This document shows positions 20,261-32,056 of a stretch of 64,000 bases of DNA, piece by piece. The notes under the pieces are model-generated. The model was not told the DNA's origin. It saw nothing but the letters and a program-made list of their open reading frames with translations, and did no database searches. The first letter of the stretch is position 1. Each line of letters starts with the position of its first letter. Source of the stretch: Mantis religiosa (lineage: Eukaryota > Arthropoda > Insecta > Mantodea > Mantidae); NCBI GenBank assembly GCA_030765055.1, contig CM060952.1, positions 83,758,630 to 83,822,629 of the forward strand. Reading direction: 5' to 3'. Made by a program: the position numbers and the translations under genes.

Positions 20261-21247
20261 CGAGGTAGTTTGATAAGTCTGAACATTTCACCATATTTGC
20301 CGACACAGTCTCTATTGACGGCTATACATTTGGTCCAGCGATGTTCCAGCTATTTCATCTCGTCGGCAAAATAGATTCCGTCAAGATCTGCAAAATATTC
20401 GGTGACGATAACTATCACCTCTTCATTTGATGAACATTTCTTACCACCAAACCAAGTTTTGGAACAGGAAGAAGTCACTTGTGACAAGTCTGGTGAATAA
20501 GGTGGATGAGAAACAATTTCAAAGCACAACTCATGCACTTTCGCCATTACAATTGCTGGAGTGTGCGATGGTGCATTATCCTGCTGAAAGAGCACATTTT
20601 GCTTTTCAATCTCGACTTCTTTTCAGTCAACTCATGTTGTAAACGATCCAACAAAGAAGCATAATAGGCTCCAGTTATGATTATGCTGTTTTCCAAGTAG
20701 TCTATGAGGATTATTCTTTGAGAATCTCAAAAGAAACACTGGCCATTACCTTACCAGCTTGTCTTCTTTGGTGCACTTTCACCAGCCTTTGTCAATTTTT
20801 TTGACTGCTGTTTTGACTCTGGTGTGTAATGATGGATTCATGTTTGCCACGGTCACAAATCGGCGTAAAATATCTTGCGGACTGCGTTAAACATCGCTAG
20901 ACAATCGGTAGAAGTGTTCTAAGGATACGCTTTTGGTCGACTGCGAGCAATCGCGGCACCCATCTTGCACACAGATTTTTCATTGCCAATTTTTCATGCA
21001 GGATATTATGCATTTGCTCAGTTGAGATGCCTACAACCTCAGCAATCTTAAGAATTTTGATTCGGCGGTCTTGCATAACCAGATCGTGGATTTTTTTCAA
21101 GGAGATCTTCTGTGTGATGGCTGTCAGCAATGAAATGTATATTGTAGCACATTCAAATTTTCTGCAAAATCTTTCGAATAATCAAAGTTATAACAAAAAT
21201 TTTCCATTACTTCATGGGAATTTACCCGACTTATCAAACGACCTTCG
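20261..21247 (-). mobile_element. Mariner element with TIRs and TA duplications, defective
   Basis: Termini are inverted repeats: CGAGGTAGTTTGATAAGTCT at the left and the complement of CGAAGGTCGTTTGATAAGTC at the right, each flanked by TA (20259-20260 and 21248-21249), the mariner target duplication. Transposase reads on the minus strand. The N-terminal helix-turn-helix is at 21130-20897 (KIHDLVMQDRRIKILKIAEV, EKLAMKNLCARWVPRLL); the C-terminal half is at 20595-20350 with FQQDNAPSHT (second Asp) and HPPYSPDLSQ (third-Asp region, then a frameshift). The central ADETW region is degenerate. At 987 bp it is shorter than the usual 1.25-1.3 kb, and frameshifts make it non-autonomous. Confidence 0.88.
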
Positions 21248-21249
21248 TA

Positions 21250-22639
21250 TAAAAATATTAGCTACTGCACAGGAGACAAAGTCTCCGGGGCCTGAGACGC
21301 AGGGTGATTGCAGAAGGTTCCCACACCCTCCCTGGACAGGTTTATGACACCCCATGTCAGTACAGTTATATACCATTCAAAAACATTCTGACGGCTTCTA
21401 CTTTTATGAATGAATCTTCTGGGTTTTAGTGTAAAGAGTGAATAGGGTGCATGTTTTTAACAGTTCTCCTCCTTATGCAGCATACGTTCCCTATCATACA
21501 CATTCACTGTTGTAAAGGAGCACATTCCTTTCAGGGACCTTCTTTGCGTTGCTGGACAGTAAATAAGTGCCGAGAATACTCCAAGATGATTATCCCATCT
21601 AAGCAGTGTATAATTATCAACATTGTGCTGACGTTACAAAGAATACTAATTGATATTTTTGTTTTAACTTCACACACTCAGTATTATATAAAACAGTTTG
21701 AACTACCCAATTGTTGCGCAAAATTTACGTCATATCAATCGTTCTATGGAATTTCAAAGTAATTTCAGTTTATAAATGTACTACATTCTAATAATCAACT
21801 CATATTTACGGCCATGAATTTTCTTTGATACGTGAATTTACGTTTAATAGATTTTTACATTATTAATATCACTTATTTCTGCTGTATATAATCAATCCCA
21901 CTCAAACCTTTTATTTTCTAGTCAAGACTAGTTAAGTAATAAAATACTGGATATACATCAGATGGTTCATTGATGGAAGCGGGTCTTCCTTAAGAAACTC
22001 TTCCGGAAAATAATCCAAACATTCTTATTTCTTATTCCGGTGGTTTTAAATGTATATCTGAAATGTTATAGTTATACACTGAAATGTAGGTTACTTGAAG
22101 GGATATGTAATTCATTTTCACATATTTGATTCATTCAGTGGAGAAAGTAGTGCATTCCACCCCAAAAATATAGAGGTTTCACAGTAAAATTTTAAAATTC
22201 AATTAATACAATAAAAGCTGGATGCTCTTGTGTGTGCGCACATTTGCTATCTGTTTTTGACACGCATAAATCAAAAACGAAATTTCGTTTAAATGCATAA
22301 TGTGGTAGAGAAGATAAACAGTTTATTCTATATCAGGCCTGCTTCGAGCGAACAAATCAACTGTAAATGAACAACACGATATGCAGATTGGAATTAATAT
22401 TTCTGGGGGACGAGCCTTTTGTATTCGCGAGAGTGGGAGCAGTGATTGATGAATCTGAAGCGGACAGACTTACGTGTGTAGACGGATTGTAGTGTTTATT
22501 GGGTTGGCTTTGTCGGAATTAAGGTTAATTACAACATAATAATTCAGAGTGACGGATTGACTATTCGCTGCCAGGCCTCCATTGTGTAAAGTCATACAGC
22601 AAGCAGGCCATGAAACGTGTGTGCTTACGTCAGAGTATA
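21250..22639. other. Spacer, no gene recognised
   Basis: No known repeat found. 21280-21340 is GC-rich (GGGGCCTGAGACGCAGG), and 22390-22620 is moderately GC-rich and apparently single-copy. Frames at 21027-21347 and 21451-21762 have no recognisable domain, and the first overlaps the mariner. Confidence 0.4.
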
Positions 22640-22935
22640 CAGAAACCATATGTTCTCTGGATTAGCCAGCACAAACATTAAGAGGTCCTCTAGTGTCTGT
22701 GTTAGTATTACTAGGGTGGCTTTTAACTGAATAACCCACTTAAAGAGATAGGATAAGTTAAAGTTACCCAAAAAGAATAAATTACAATAATTTAATCGAT
22801 AGTGAAATGTTTTAAAGCTTGTCGTTAAGTGATATCTTTGAAATTCAGTCCTCTTTGCATAACCCAGAAACAAGAAGTGAATAGCGACTTTTCCATTTCA
22901 CAGAAGTATAAATATTGTGAAATTCAGACAAATAA
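22640..22935 (-). repeat. Family E copy
   Basis: Minus-oriented words: GATAGTGAAATGTTTTAAAG, GTGATATCTTTGAAATTCAG, CCTCTTTGCATAACCCAG, GTATAAATATTGTGAAATTC. The first 100 bp are more diverged. Confidence 0.65.
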
Positions 22936-23799
22936 TCAGTTTTAGACTTTCGTAATCAGCTGTAGACTTCACTATTAATGCATTAATGTATTATCTATTC
23001 CGTGGGCCACACGTTTTTGTTTCAAATCTTAACAGTATTTTCCAGCCATTAAAAATAAAAGAAATTCAAGACAATCAGTATGAGAATGTATGGAGCTAAG
23101 AGAAATTATTTGATATTTTAATCCATTTTAAAAGCATATTAGGTATGTTGAAACCCTTAAAATTCTATTTAAACATCAGATGTATGCAACGCAGTTATGG
23201 AATTAATATAAGTATCAGTTACTCATAACGGATGAAAAAATATCCTTGGATTCAAGAAAACAGAAATGAAAAATTGTCGGATGCTGTATTTCTGATTTCC
23301 TTAAAGATAAGCAGTTTCTGACAAAATTTTTAAACCATTACGTACTTCCTGTAAAGATTTTACTGTCTCGGTTTCATAATACTGGCAATTTAAATGTACC
23401 ATCAAACTTTTAAATGTACAGTCTGAAGAGGGCATGGCATTTTAAAACCCCCATTTCTCGTAATCTTATTCTGCCCAATGTGTACATTGAGATCCTGGAT
23501 CTTTTAGTTAATTTGTGAGTATATACATATTGTTTCATTTGAAAATACATTAGTTGCATATTGCTCTATCTGTACTATCCTTTTAGGTGCTACTTGCATA
23601 TAATAAATTGAGAGAAGTGTTGCATTTTACTGAAATTTGATGCAAAAACTGGAAGTATAAGTGTTGACATTTCAGGAGTAAAAAAGATAATTCAAAACAA
23701 AAATTTGCTTAAACACCAATAATTATGATTCAAGATTTTCTAAGAAGAACTGAGATCTTAAACAACATACCGCCTAAAATGTCCTTTACGTGTGAAAAT
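22936..23799. other. AT-rich spacer
   Basis: No gene or clear repeat recognised; composition like family E but without its diagnostic words. Confidence 0.35.
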
Positions 23800-24450
23800 T
23801 TTCAATATATTTTTATTCTCTTAAAATATCTTTATACAACCTTATATATATATATATAAAGACTTGAGAACATTTTCAGAAAATTCAATATTATACGGTT
23901 AGGTTTGAAGGAAGTATATATATTCAAACCTAACAGTATAATATTGAATTTTCTGAAAATTTTCTCAAAAGTCTTCTTCATTCTGAATGAGATTTGTATA
24001 ACTGGTAAACCGTAAGAGATAGAAAATATCTTACTACACAAAAGATGTATATCCTGTTAAAACACAAGAATTTTTCAAATAAAATGTCATTGAAAGACTT
24101 TTCTTAATCTATATCCTGTTTCTGCACTGTTTGAAGATTTTTTGTAAACGTTATAGAAATACGCAACGACTTTTATATGAGAAAAGTTGATATACTTTAA
24201 AATGTAAGCAAATAACAATGAATATTTAAACAATCACTAACTCCACGAAAAAAAAAAATGTATTGGACATGAAGTGTGTACTTTAACGAGATCTAATTTT
24301 TTTGCATAGATTTTCTTTCCAAAAAAAAATTGGAGTTAAATGTTTTATTTATCATGAAAGTATTTTAAACACATTGTATTTTAATCAAAATATTAGTTTC
24401 GCTCTTAATAAAATCGTGATTTTCGAAACAATTTTTTGAAAAACTTCCTT
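23800..24450. repeat. Family E sequence in both orientations
   Basis: Around the palindrome at 23859-23975, family E reads forward to the right (CTTCTTCATTCTGAATGAGA, GTATAACTGGTAAACCGTAA, CTGTTAAAACACAAG) and in reverse further on (GTGTACTTTAACGAGATCTA, TATCATGAAAGTATTTTAAA at 24350). Short A-runs break it. Non-coding. Confidence 0.6.
23859..23975. repeat. Near-perfect inverted repeat, arms about 51-53 bp, 13-bp loop
   Basis: Left arm 23859-23909 (AAGACTTGAGAACATTTTCA ... GTTAGGTTTGAA) and right arm 23923-23975 (TTCAAACCTAAC ... CTCAAAAGTCTT) pair almost throughout. The loop GGAAGTATATATA is 13 bp. The arms are family E sequence, so it is probably a recent local inversion-duplication. Confidence 0.9.
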
Positions 24451-25299
24451 TGAACCAACTTTTATATTAAATTTACCTTTCGCTTTGTGTTCATGATGGA
24501 CACAGGCAATTGGAAAGAACTACTTTTAAAATCACATTTGTTTGCGTTCTAGGGGCTTCAAAACGTGCATTTCCGGTAATGAGTATTCAATATCGAGTAT
24601 CCGAAACAGCAGTAGCTATGAACGTTGCTAAGTAATGGAGACAAACGAAGGTCGCCAAAGAGCTGTCGCATTTTGCAGTTAGTCGAAGCAATGGTGTCTG
24701 TCAGTCATGCGGAGCATGTGAGTCAAGAAAGTAGCTGCCAACTTAACGCGTTTAATTTCCTTTTCCAGCAAGCCGCTATACATAAATTACCTCCGGATAG
24801 CAGGAAACATAGGTTCCTTTGTGAGAGCGTTATCTTCGTCACTCTCGGTTAAGAATGGGAGGCACATCAAAGAGGGGCAAATATTTCGACGTTCTCACTC
24901 ATTCAATCAACGTCAAGTTCGGCTCATCAATCAGCGGTAACATCTTCGCTAAGAATGCTTGCGTCGCACAGCGAAACGGCGACAAACAAATTCACTCTAA
25001 CGGTGATATTAATTCCTTACAAGCGCTTTTCCCCCCGTTTTAAGTGACAAGTTTCCCGTTAATTCAATTCGAGAACGGATTCAAATGGATTTTCAAAAAC
25101 TCTTGTTGCTAGCCAACAAGTATCGACTCCTGTATCTATTGAGAAAATATTAGGTTTTACTATTAGTGCAATATGAGTTGTATTCCATGAAATCTCACAT
25201 CCACACGACTTTCTCTACCAATTATCGTTTATTTTTTACAACCTCTACAGATGTACATAATAGTATTGTATCCCAGTCAAAAGTTGGACTCTGGGATTT
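24451..25299. other. Apparently single-copy region with weak open frames
   Basis: GC-richer than its flanks between 24540 and 25040. Consecutive plus-strand frames at 24625-24852 and 24855-25043 (75 and 62 residues) show no recognised domain, and no splice signals link them. No repeat match within the window. Host intergenic or untranslated sequence is possible. Confidence 0.35.
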
Positions 25300-25346
25300 C
25301 TCTTCTTTTTAACTTACATCCTCCAACGTTGTCATAACGGACAATG

Positions 25347-25431
<85 letters not shown>

Positions 25432-25650
25432 GTACATACTCCAACGTTAAGTCATATCGGACGATGAATGGAATGGGTGAAATGATGCTCAAGTGAGTCC
25501 AGGGTCCATAGATCTTAGAGTTACCCGACATTCGTCTTTCAGGATAAGGGAAAACCCCGTAGAAACCTTATCCAGGTAACTCACCCTGACCAAGATTCGA
25601 ACTCGGGACCTCTTGAACGTGAGGCAGACACGCTACCACCACGTTAAAGA
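25300..25650 (-). repeat. SINE-A copy with duplicated 3' end around a (TG)n run
   Basis: Reverse-oriented and almost full length: ACATACTCCAACGTTAAGTC, GTCCATAGATCTTAGAGTTA, CATTCGTCTTTCAGGATAAG, CCTGACCAAGATTCGAACTC (B box) and AGGCAGACACGCTACCACC. The 3' end occurs twice (ACATCCTCCAACGTTGTCAT at 25315 and again at 25435), with the (TG)n array between. Confidence 0.9.
25348..25428 (+). repeat. (TG)n microsatellite, about 40 units
   Basis: Uninterrupted TG dinucleotides over 81 bp inside a SINE-A 3' end. Its His-Thr translated frame is an artefact. Confidence 0.98.
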
Positions 25651-25805
25651 GGCAGGATTCTTCCACGTGTCCACTGCCAATTAGAGAAAATGTTAAATGT
25701 TAAATAATTCAGTTCAGTTCAATATCCAAGTCATCCAGAAAATAAATTGAGGGACTCTATTCAGAAAATTCAAGCTATGCAAATTTGAGCTCGATCAAAT
25801 GAAAT

Positions 25806-26033
25806 TTTTTTAATCTACATCCTCCAACGTTAAGCTAAATCGGTCGATGAATGAAATGATACTCAAATGAGTCCAGGGTCAAAAGAGCTTAGAGTTAGCT
25901 GACATGTATCTTTCACGACAAGGGAAACCCCCCCCCCCAAAAAAAAAAAAACTCTGATCACCCTGACCAAAATTTGAACTCGGGATCTCTTGAACGTAAG
26001 AGGGATACACTACCACCCCGGTATAGAGGTGGG
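25806..26033 (-). repeat. SINE-A copy
   Basis: Reverse-oriented full-length copy: TCTACATCCTCCAACGTTAA, GAGTCCAGGGTCAAAAGAGC, CTTTCACGACAAGGGAAACC, AAATTTGAACTCGGGATCTC (B box) and CACTACCACCCCGGTATAGA. A C-run followed by an A-run (25928-25951) replaces part of the body. Confidence 0.88.
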
Positions 26034-26459
26034 CACCTTCCAAATGCAGCCCACCTGTTTGGGTAAAATTATCCTATATACATACAGAGCTTCTTTCTTT
26101 ATAGTATTAGTGCGGATAAAAACAAAATTAAAAAGCATCTGGAAGAGCAGGCGAAGTAAAATTACCAATAAACCTGAGTTTTTGTGGAGCGGGGGTTCAA
26201 GGCAGTACAAGAGCCTCTTAGGAGGAAAAGCCACCCCTGTTAAAACACGGAGATAACGTTAAGTGGAAGCAGCAATTTCTCATCCCTCTATCTGTTCTCG
26301 ACCAAAACCCTCTTAATGGGGAGAATACCAGGTGGAGAACAACGGCGATGTCACTAGCCAGCCGAAATATTAGCTACTAATGAGAGGTAACTCATTTCTT
26401 ACTTTCACACGACTTTTACTGCTCATTCTTCAACATATTACTATCATTGTAATACTTGT
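26034..26459. other. Spacer, no gene recognised
   Basis: Frames of 74-88 residues on both strands overlap (26010-26256); none has a recognised domain. Confidence 0.4.
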
Positions 26460-26935
26460 ACCTTACTCCATTTGTTGATAAACATTTGTGCAATGGTCAT
26501 ATTGCAGCTTTTAAGATCTGGTCGTCATGTGGTGACTTTGAAATGCCGTTCTCTTTGCCGGACTAGGATAGGAAGACAAATGAGTGACTTCTCACTTTAT
26601 AGAACATTAAGTATTGGAAAATTAAGAGAAAGTATGTATTGATGGTTAATTCTACGAAGAAATTGTATTTAAAATGAAGCTGGGTACGTAGTGTTGATAA
26701 AATTGTTATATGTTTAACATTTTTAGGGTAAAAGAAACGTATATTTTAAATTTTCTGGAAATAACCTCAGAAGTCCTCTTCATTCTGGATGACTTTTGTA
26801 TAACTGGTGAGCTGTAGGAGATAGACAAAATGATACTGCACAAAAATGTAGATCTCATTAGAACATACAATTTATGCCAATTGCTATTTTTCGATAAGGG
26901 ATCTATTTCCGAGATATACGTTGTTATAAAGCAAT
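26460..26935. repeat. Family E, two pieces in opposite orientation
   Basis: 26460-26700 reads in reverse (GTGGTGACTTTGAAATGCCG, CATTAAGTATTGGAAAATTA). 26700-26935 reads forward (CTCTTCATTCTGGATGACTT, GTATAACTGGTGAGCTGTAG, CTATTTCCGAGATATACGTT). The pieces abut back to back, as also seen at 46610-47260 and 60790-61345. Confidence 0.7.
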
Positions 26936-27079
26936 GCTGCACTAACTTGCAGCTGTAGGGTCGCTTGACGATGTTAATTCCTCAAACTCATGGTATGGGT
27001 GGGTGTATATTATTCAATGAACGAATGGCACTGGTTCTGACTTCGGATCTTTTAATAAACCGAGTCGTTCCCGACTCAT

Positions 27080-28960
27080 AAATTTTAAATTAAAAGTGTT
27101 GTGTCCATCTTTTTCCTGGTCTACCAATCTTTCTTCTACCTAATGCTTTCTAGCCTAAAACTAATTTTAGAATCCGGCGATCATTCATTCTGTCGACATA
27201 TTCCTTCCAGTTATTTCTATATTGTTTTATTCTCTCTGTTAGCTTAAAATATTCAATCCTGCTACATTTCTTAAAAACTTCGTTTCCGCTGTTTCAATCA
27301 TTTGTTCTTCCTTTTTTGTTAAAATCCAAAATTCACTACTATATAATAATATAGGAACTTTCATTACTTTATAAAACTTTAATTTAGTCTCTCTTCTGGT
27401 ACTTTTAAGGTCCTCTTTATGGTGCCACATATACCATTACAGTTGTTGATTTTATTTAAAATGTTATATGTTTAGAATAAGAGATACCTATTGCAATCAA
27501 GATAATTAAAGCAGTTGACTTGTTTAGTGGGTTTATCTTCTAATAATATTTTCGCTCTTATGGTATTGGATCCTCTGAAGGTTAAAACTTTAGTTTTGTT
27601 TATAGATATTGTTAAACTATATTGACAGACAGTGTTATATAGTATATGTAATGCTTTTTGTTGACCATTTTCTGAGCTAGATATGAGAACTTGATCGTCT
27701 GCAAATAATAAAGCATCTAAATATCTATTTCGAATTATAATATGCGAATCGAATTTCGTTGCCAATCAGATATGGCATCGTCAATATAAATATTAAAAAG
27801 TGATAGTGAAAGTGGACACCCTTGTTTTACTCCTCTGGTTATTGTGTCATTAGATCTGTCTTCATTCCAGTTTCTATCATAATCTTATTTTCTACGTATA
27901 AACTTCTTATATCAAATGTTGGGGTACATTTTTCTGTTTCATAATATTCCATAATTTATTTCTATTTACCTTGTCAAAGGCCTTCTCGAAATCTATTAAT
28001 GCCATATAAGTTGGTATATTGAACTCCCTATGTTTCTCAATTATCTGATTAACAGTAAATATACAGTCAAAACAAGATTATCCTTTTCTGAATCCATTTT
28101 GCACTTCCATAATTATATTTTCCATTATTATATTTAAACGCCATTTCGGAATAGACACATAAATTTTATAGCATGTATTTAAAGTGGTTATGGCTCTGTA
28201 CTATTTACATTCATGACAATCGCCTTTCTTATAAATTATATGTACCTATTTTACTATTTTCCATTTTTCTGGAATATGGCCGACTTCCAACGTTTATTTC
28301 TAATAGTCGGTATTTCAATGGAGTGGAGGCATACTTAATACATTATTAATGTTACCTACTCCAGGAGTTTTCTTATTTTTGAGATTATTAATTGTAAAAA
28401 TTAATTCTTCAAATGAAATTGGATCTATATTTTCATCTATTAATGTTAACACGGTTTCCTCATTTTCTTTTCCCTTCGTTCATAAATCCTGGAAATAATA
28501 TATCCAATTAATTCGGAAATTAAATTTAATTTCAAATTGTCTTTTTCTTCTCTTTTATATTTTTTATGCCTTATCTTGTCGGTCATATACATCAAATTCT
28601 ATGACACTAATGTATTTTTCCCAAGAGTTTCGTTTAATTTTTCGTACTTCTCTTCGGACAGTAGCTCTTATTCTTTTATATTCAATTAAATTCTCTTCAG
28701 TTTTAAATTCAAACACTTTAAGTATAAATCTTTCATTTCTTTAACAAGTTTAGCTATATCATCATTCCAGATCTTTAATCGTTTCATTTTATAGTTTCTT
28801 TCTTGTTCCAAGTGATTCAGTGGCTGCCTGTGTTATTGTGTCTTTCCATTCTTCATTAATGTTTTTAATTGTGGGTTTATGCGTTAAACACAGATTTAAG
28901 CGTACTTCATATATATTTCTAATGGATTCATCCTGCAATTAATGAACTTCAAAAGCTTTA
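27080..28960 (-). pseudogene. Non-LTR retrotransposon reverse transcriptase, heavily decayed
   Basis: On the minus strand the order from right to left is that of a LINE ORF2. Near 28760: WNDDIAKLVKEMKDLY. Near 28090-27960: an RT finger/palm stretch (FRKG, then NIPTYMALIDFEKAFDKV, the first catalytic Asp region). At 27765-27472: LLFADDQVLISSSENGQQ, the FADD catalytic box with following thumb residues (SINKTKVLTFRG). At 27430-27239: RETKLKFYKVMKVPILLYSS. Ending near 27180-27100: WKEYVDRMNDRRILKLVLG and GRRKIGRPGKRW. Many stops and frameshifts. No endonuclease domain was identified, and no poly(A) or target duplication was placed. Confidence 0.72.
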
Positions 28961-29660
28961 ATACTATCTGTTTTTTTTTTATTTGTTCTTGCTGTGCTTG
29001 TTCTCCATCTGACAGAAATTGCTAGAATAGTCTCGTATCGAGAACATTATTACCTCACTTATAATTAACAATAGTGAATGTACGGTGTCAAAGTATTTGA
29101 CTCCTCTACCAGGCGGTTCTGCCACTGAGGCAAGAACGTGGTCTTCATCCACCAGTGATAGATCAGAAGTGACTTAGTTTATGTCCAGGATGTCATCTTA
29201 AGCTTTAAATTCTCCTAATACCCTCCCCTTTGGTAATGACTCTAAGAGCCCCCCTCCTAACTTCTAATTCGATGTTGCCAACTCATTTCTACTTTTCTGA
29301 TATTTGCTGGTTTTACAACTCAGAGTCGGTTATCTAACATTCCAAGAATCGCAAGCTAGCCTACCATATCTAAACAGACAACCTTGAATAGCAACCTTCC
29401 CTTTTACTCTCAACTATTTCTATGAATTTGCCTGAAAATGAGTCATTGCTAATTACCGTACTTAATGTCATCTAACCCTGAGCCAAAATGTACTCATAAT
29501 ATATTGCCGAACCTACAACCCGTTAACATGTAACACAACTACACAAAATATTTATATTTCATTTTATTACATATGTAGCTTATAATTTATTTGATTTACT
29601 CATAATTTTCATTTTAGGAAAAGTTAATTATTTGAGTTTTCCAGTACCATCTTATACTCA
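28961..29660. other. Spacer, no gene recognised
   Basis: No known repeat or coding frame recognised; 29090-29290 is slightly GC-richer. Confidence 0.4.
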
Positions 29661-29788
29661 TCTGAAATAGGAAGTCATTACCGGTTTCCTTATCTCTTTG
29701 TCATGCAAAGAGAACGGAATTTCAAGGTCATTCATTACTCATTACACATCGACCAGCTGTTTAAAACATTTGACTATCAATTAAAGCC
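29661..29788 (+). repeat. Family E fragment
   Basis: Forward words: CATCTGAAATAGGAAGTCAT, GTCATGCAAAGAGAACGGAA, CATCGACCAGCTGTTTAAAA, CATTTGACTATCAATTAAAG. Abruptly ends where the SINE-B tail begins. Confidence 0.75.
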
Positions 29789-30062
29789 TATTTTTTTTGT
29801 TCCATTTACACCTCGCCTTTAACTCCAATGGTCATTTCGGCAGTCGTTCTCCTTTACAAGATATCGACGGATTTAACTCACATTCGCTGTGTTTTAATCA
29901 TTAGACCACGCACACATCCCCACTCTCATTCATACTTCCAAACTCTGGGGAAGATGAATTATATTGGTTGGAGAAAAATCCCGACCCCACCACCGGGAAT
30001 CGAACCCGGGACCCCTAGCACGGCAGGCAAGTAAGTGCTCTACCGACTGAGCCACTGGGCCA
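29789..30062 (-). repeat. SINE-B copy
   Basis: Reverse-oriented, full length. T-run tail, GTTCCATTTACACCTCGCC, CACATTCGCTGTGTTTTAAT, CCAAACTCTGGGGAAGATGA, B box in reverse (GGGAATCGAACCCGGGACCC), A box in reverse (TACCGACTGAGCCACTGGGC). Inserted at the end of a family E fragment. Confidence 0.92.
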
Positions 30063-30099
30063 ATCATAAAGTCAACTGTTTTCCTTGTAACTAGGTACA

Positions 30100-30246
30100 A
30101 TAAGATAACGTTTACCTGGATAAGGCTTTGCCCGAGGTCTTCCCTTATCCTGAAAGACGAATGTCGTGTAACTCCAAGCTCCATGGATCCCGGACTCATT
30201 TGAGCATCCACTTCATTCACCGTCCAATATGACTTAACGTTGGTTA
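30100..30246 (+). repeat. SINE-A copy, 5'-truncated
   Basis: Begins inside the body (GTTTACCTGGATAAGGC), with CTTATCCTGAAAGACGAATG, CTCATTTGAGCATCCACTTC and ATATGACTTAACGTTGG. The head is missing. Confidence 0.82.
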
Positions 30247-30869
30247 TATTGAAGTAAATAGAGCAATAAGTGTTTATAATTACTGTTTTGTACACAAGAG
30301 GGTACACACAGTTTGACAGCATCACCAGACCGACAGATAGCATTCTTAGCTCGCAATTACGAAGTACTTTATTGTGCCGCTAGGAGCTTTGTTGTTTCCT
30401 TTCATACACAAGAACCAGTTTCTTTGCAAAAGGAGACCGTTATGAAATTACAGCCCTTGTTCATTTGAGGAACGCAGGGGATGGAGACACAACAAGGGGT
30501 TTACCACTACACAAAAATAACATCCCCATAAAATGTCTTCACGATGAGTGAAAACATACTACCCTCCCCTTCTCAGGAAGAAAGGAGCCTAACAAAAGTT
30601 ATAAAAAGAGCTATTTTAAAACAGAAAATATGAGAATTGTAATATGTTGTAGCATTTACATGGCATTCTCATTCACCTTTCTACAAGATACATTTACAAT
30701 ATCATTTTAGGTATAAAAATAATATGTACAAGTTATATAATGGTTTTGAAAGTTTGTGGTGATTACATAATAAGAAAGAAAGGAACTGCGATTTAGCGCT
30801 TCAAAAATGATACGTATTTGAAAATTCAAAACATTAAGAAATATCTCGTTATATCGTTATATGGTTCAT
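30247..30869. other. AT-rich spacer
   Basis: Nothing recognised. Confidence 0.4.
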
Positions 30870-31083
30870 GCAAAGTAAATAAATAATAAAATAAATCAAT
30901 AAATAATAAAATAAAACAAATGTATAAATAGATACATAGATAAATAAATAATAAAGTAAATAAATAAAATAAATAAATAGATAAATGAAGGAATGAACAA
31001 ATGATGCAATGAACGAACGAACGAATGAATGAATGAATGAATGAATGAATGAATGAATGAATGAATGAATGAATGAATGAATG
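30870..31083 (+). repeat. AAAT-rich stretch followed by (AATG)n microsatellite
   Basis: 30870-30990 is an imperfect AAAT/AATA repeat; 31011-31083 is (GAAC)n turning into (GAAT)n. Translated minus-strand frames (FIHS repeats) are artefacts. Confidence 0.95.
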
Positions 31084-31235
31084 TCCAAAATACGCACTTT
31101 GAAGCTAACATTTTGTTTTTTTCGGTAGAATTCATTCATTAGTTTTAAATTCTATACATATGTTCATTGTATTCTGCATGCAAATATTGTAAGAATACAT
31201 TCTAAATCGTTATATCCATTTTTCATATGTACATT

Positions 31236-31402
31236 TCAGTTTTTTTTAAAAAAATTAACGTCCTCCGTTGTACGATGAATAAAATATTTTCCTTTATCCT
31301 GAAAGATGATAACTCTCAGCTTCAGGGACGCTGGACTCATTTGAACATCATTAAATTCACTTTATTCACTATCTGATATGATTTAATGTTAGAGCACCTA
31401 AA
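31236..31402 (+). repeat. SINE-A fragments, partly inverted
   Basis: A short reverse piece (ATTAACGTCCTCCGTTGTAC, 31254-31273) is followed by a forward body (CCTTTATCCTGAAAGATGAT, GACTCATTTGAACATCATTA, CTGATATGATTTAATGTTAG). Head absent. Confidence 0.65.
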
Positions 31403-31589
31403 TTCAAATTAATCAAATTTGACGGAAGTGAAATTTTAATCGCTTATAGTAATTTCGTGTCCCCCTATCTGGTGTAGGGATAAATTTTATCAGCATAGAA
31501 ATTGCCTGGGTTCCCTCTTGCCCTTTTGCGTATGATTTTTTTCTATCCACTGGTTATTATTAGCGCCGTGATGTATTTACGTAAAAGTT

Positions 31590-31930
31590 ATAAGAAGATG
31601 TGATATATTTTTTATTCTGAATGACTTTTTCACAACTGGCAAACCGTAAGAAATGAACTTTCTTTTAGTAAACCATTTTCGAGATATCCTTGCTTGAATT
31701 TTCTAACAGTTATACTTTTCTCAAATAGGAAGTCGTTATTCTAATTTTTATGCCTTGGCCGTGCAAAGAGAACCTAGATTCAAAGGATTCACATAACAAC
31801 CCGTTTTTAAAACATTTGACAATTATTTAAATTTACTGTATTCCCATATTCTCTTGTTACTACAAGAAAATTGAGAATAAAAAAATGTTTATCTTGATTA
31901 ACATGAAGTAGATATAGGAATGGGTGTCGT
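31590..31930 (+). repeat. Family E copy
   Basis: Forward order: ATTCTGAATGACTTTTTCAC, ACTGGCAAACCGTAAGAAAT, CGAGATATCCTTGCTTGAAT, CTCAAATAGGAAGTCGTTAT, CCGTGCAAAGAGAACCTAGA, CTTGATTAACATGAAGTAGA. One of the copies that best shows the order of blocks. Confidence 0.75.
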
Positions 31931-32056
31931 AAGATTAGTAGAAGGGTAGACAAAGTCGTGTGAGTACAACACATCGTTCATAATCGCTGGAGAATTACAA
32001 ATATAAGCTATTGCGGGAGTAGTTTATAGGAGAATGATTACAGAAAGCCATGTGAA

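Noticed and set aside
24625..25043. Two adjacent plus-strand frames as a host gene
   Set aside because: No shared frame, no splice signals linking them and no recognised domain; left as single-copy spacer.
25277..25531. His-Thr repeat protein on the minus strand
   Set aside because: Translation of the (TG)n microsatellite inside SINE-A.
30849..31139. FIHS-repeat proteins on the minus strand
   Set aside because: Translation of the AATG and AAAT tandem repeats.
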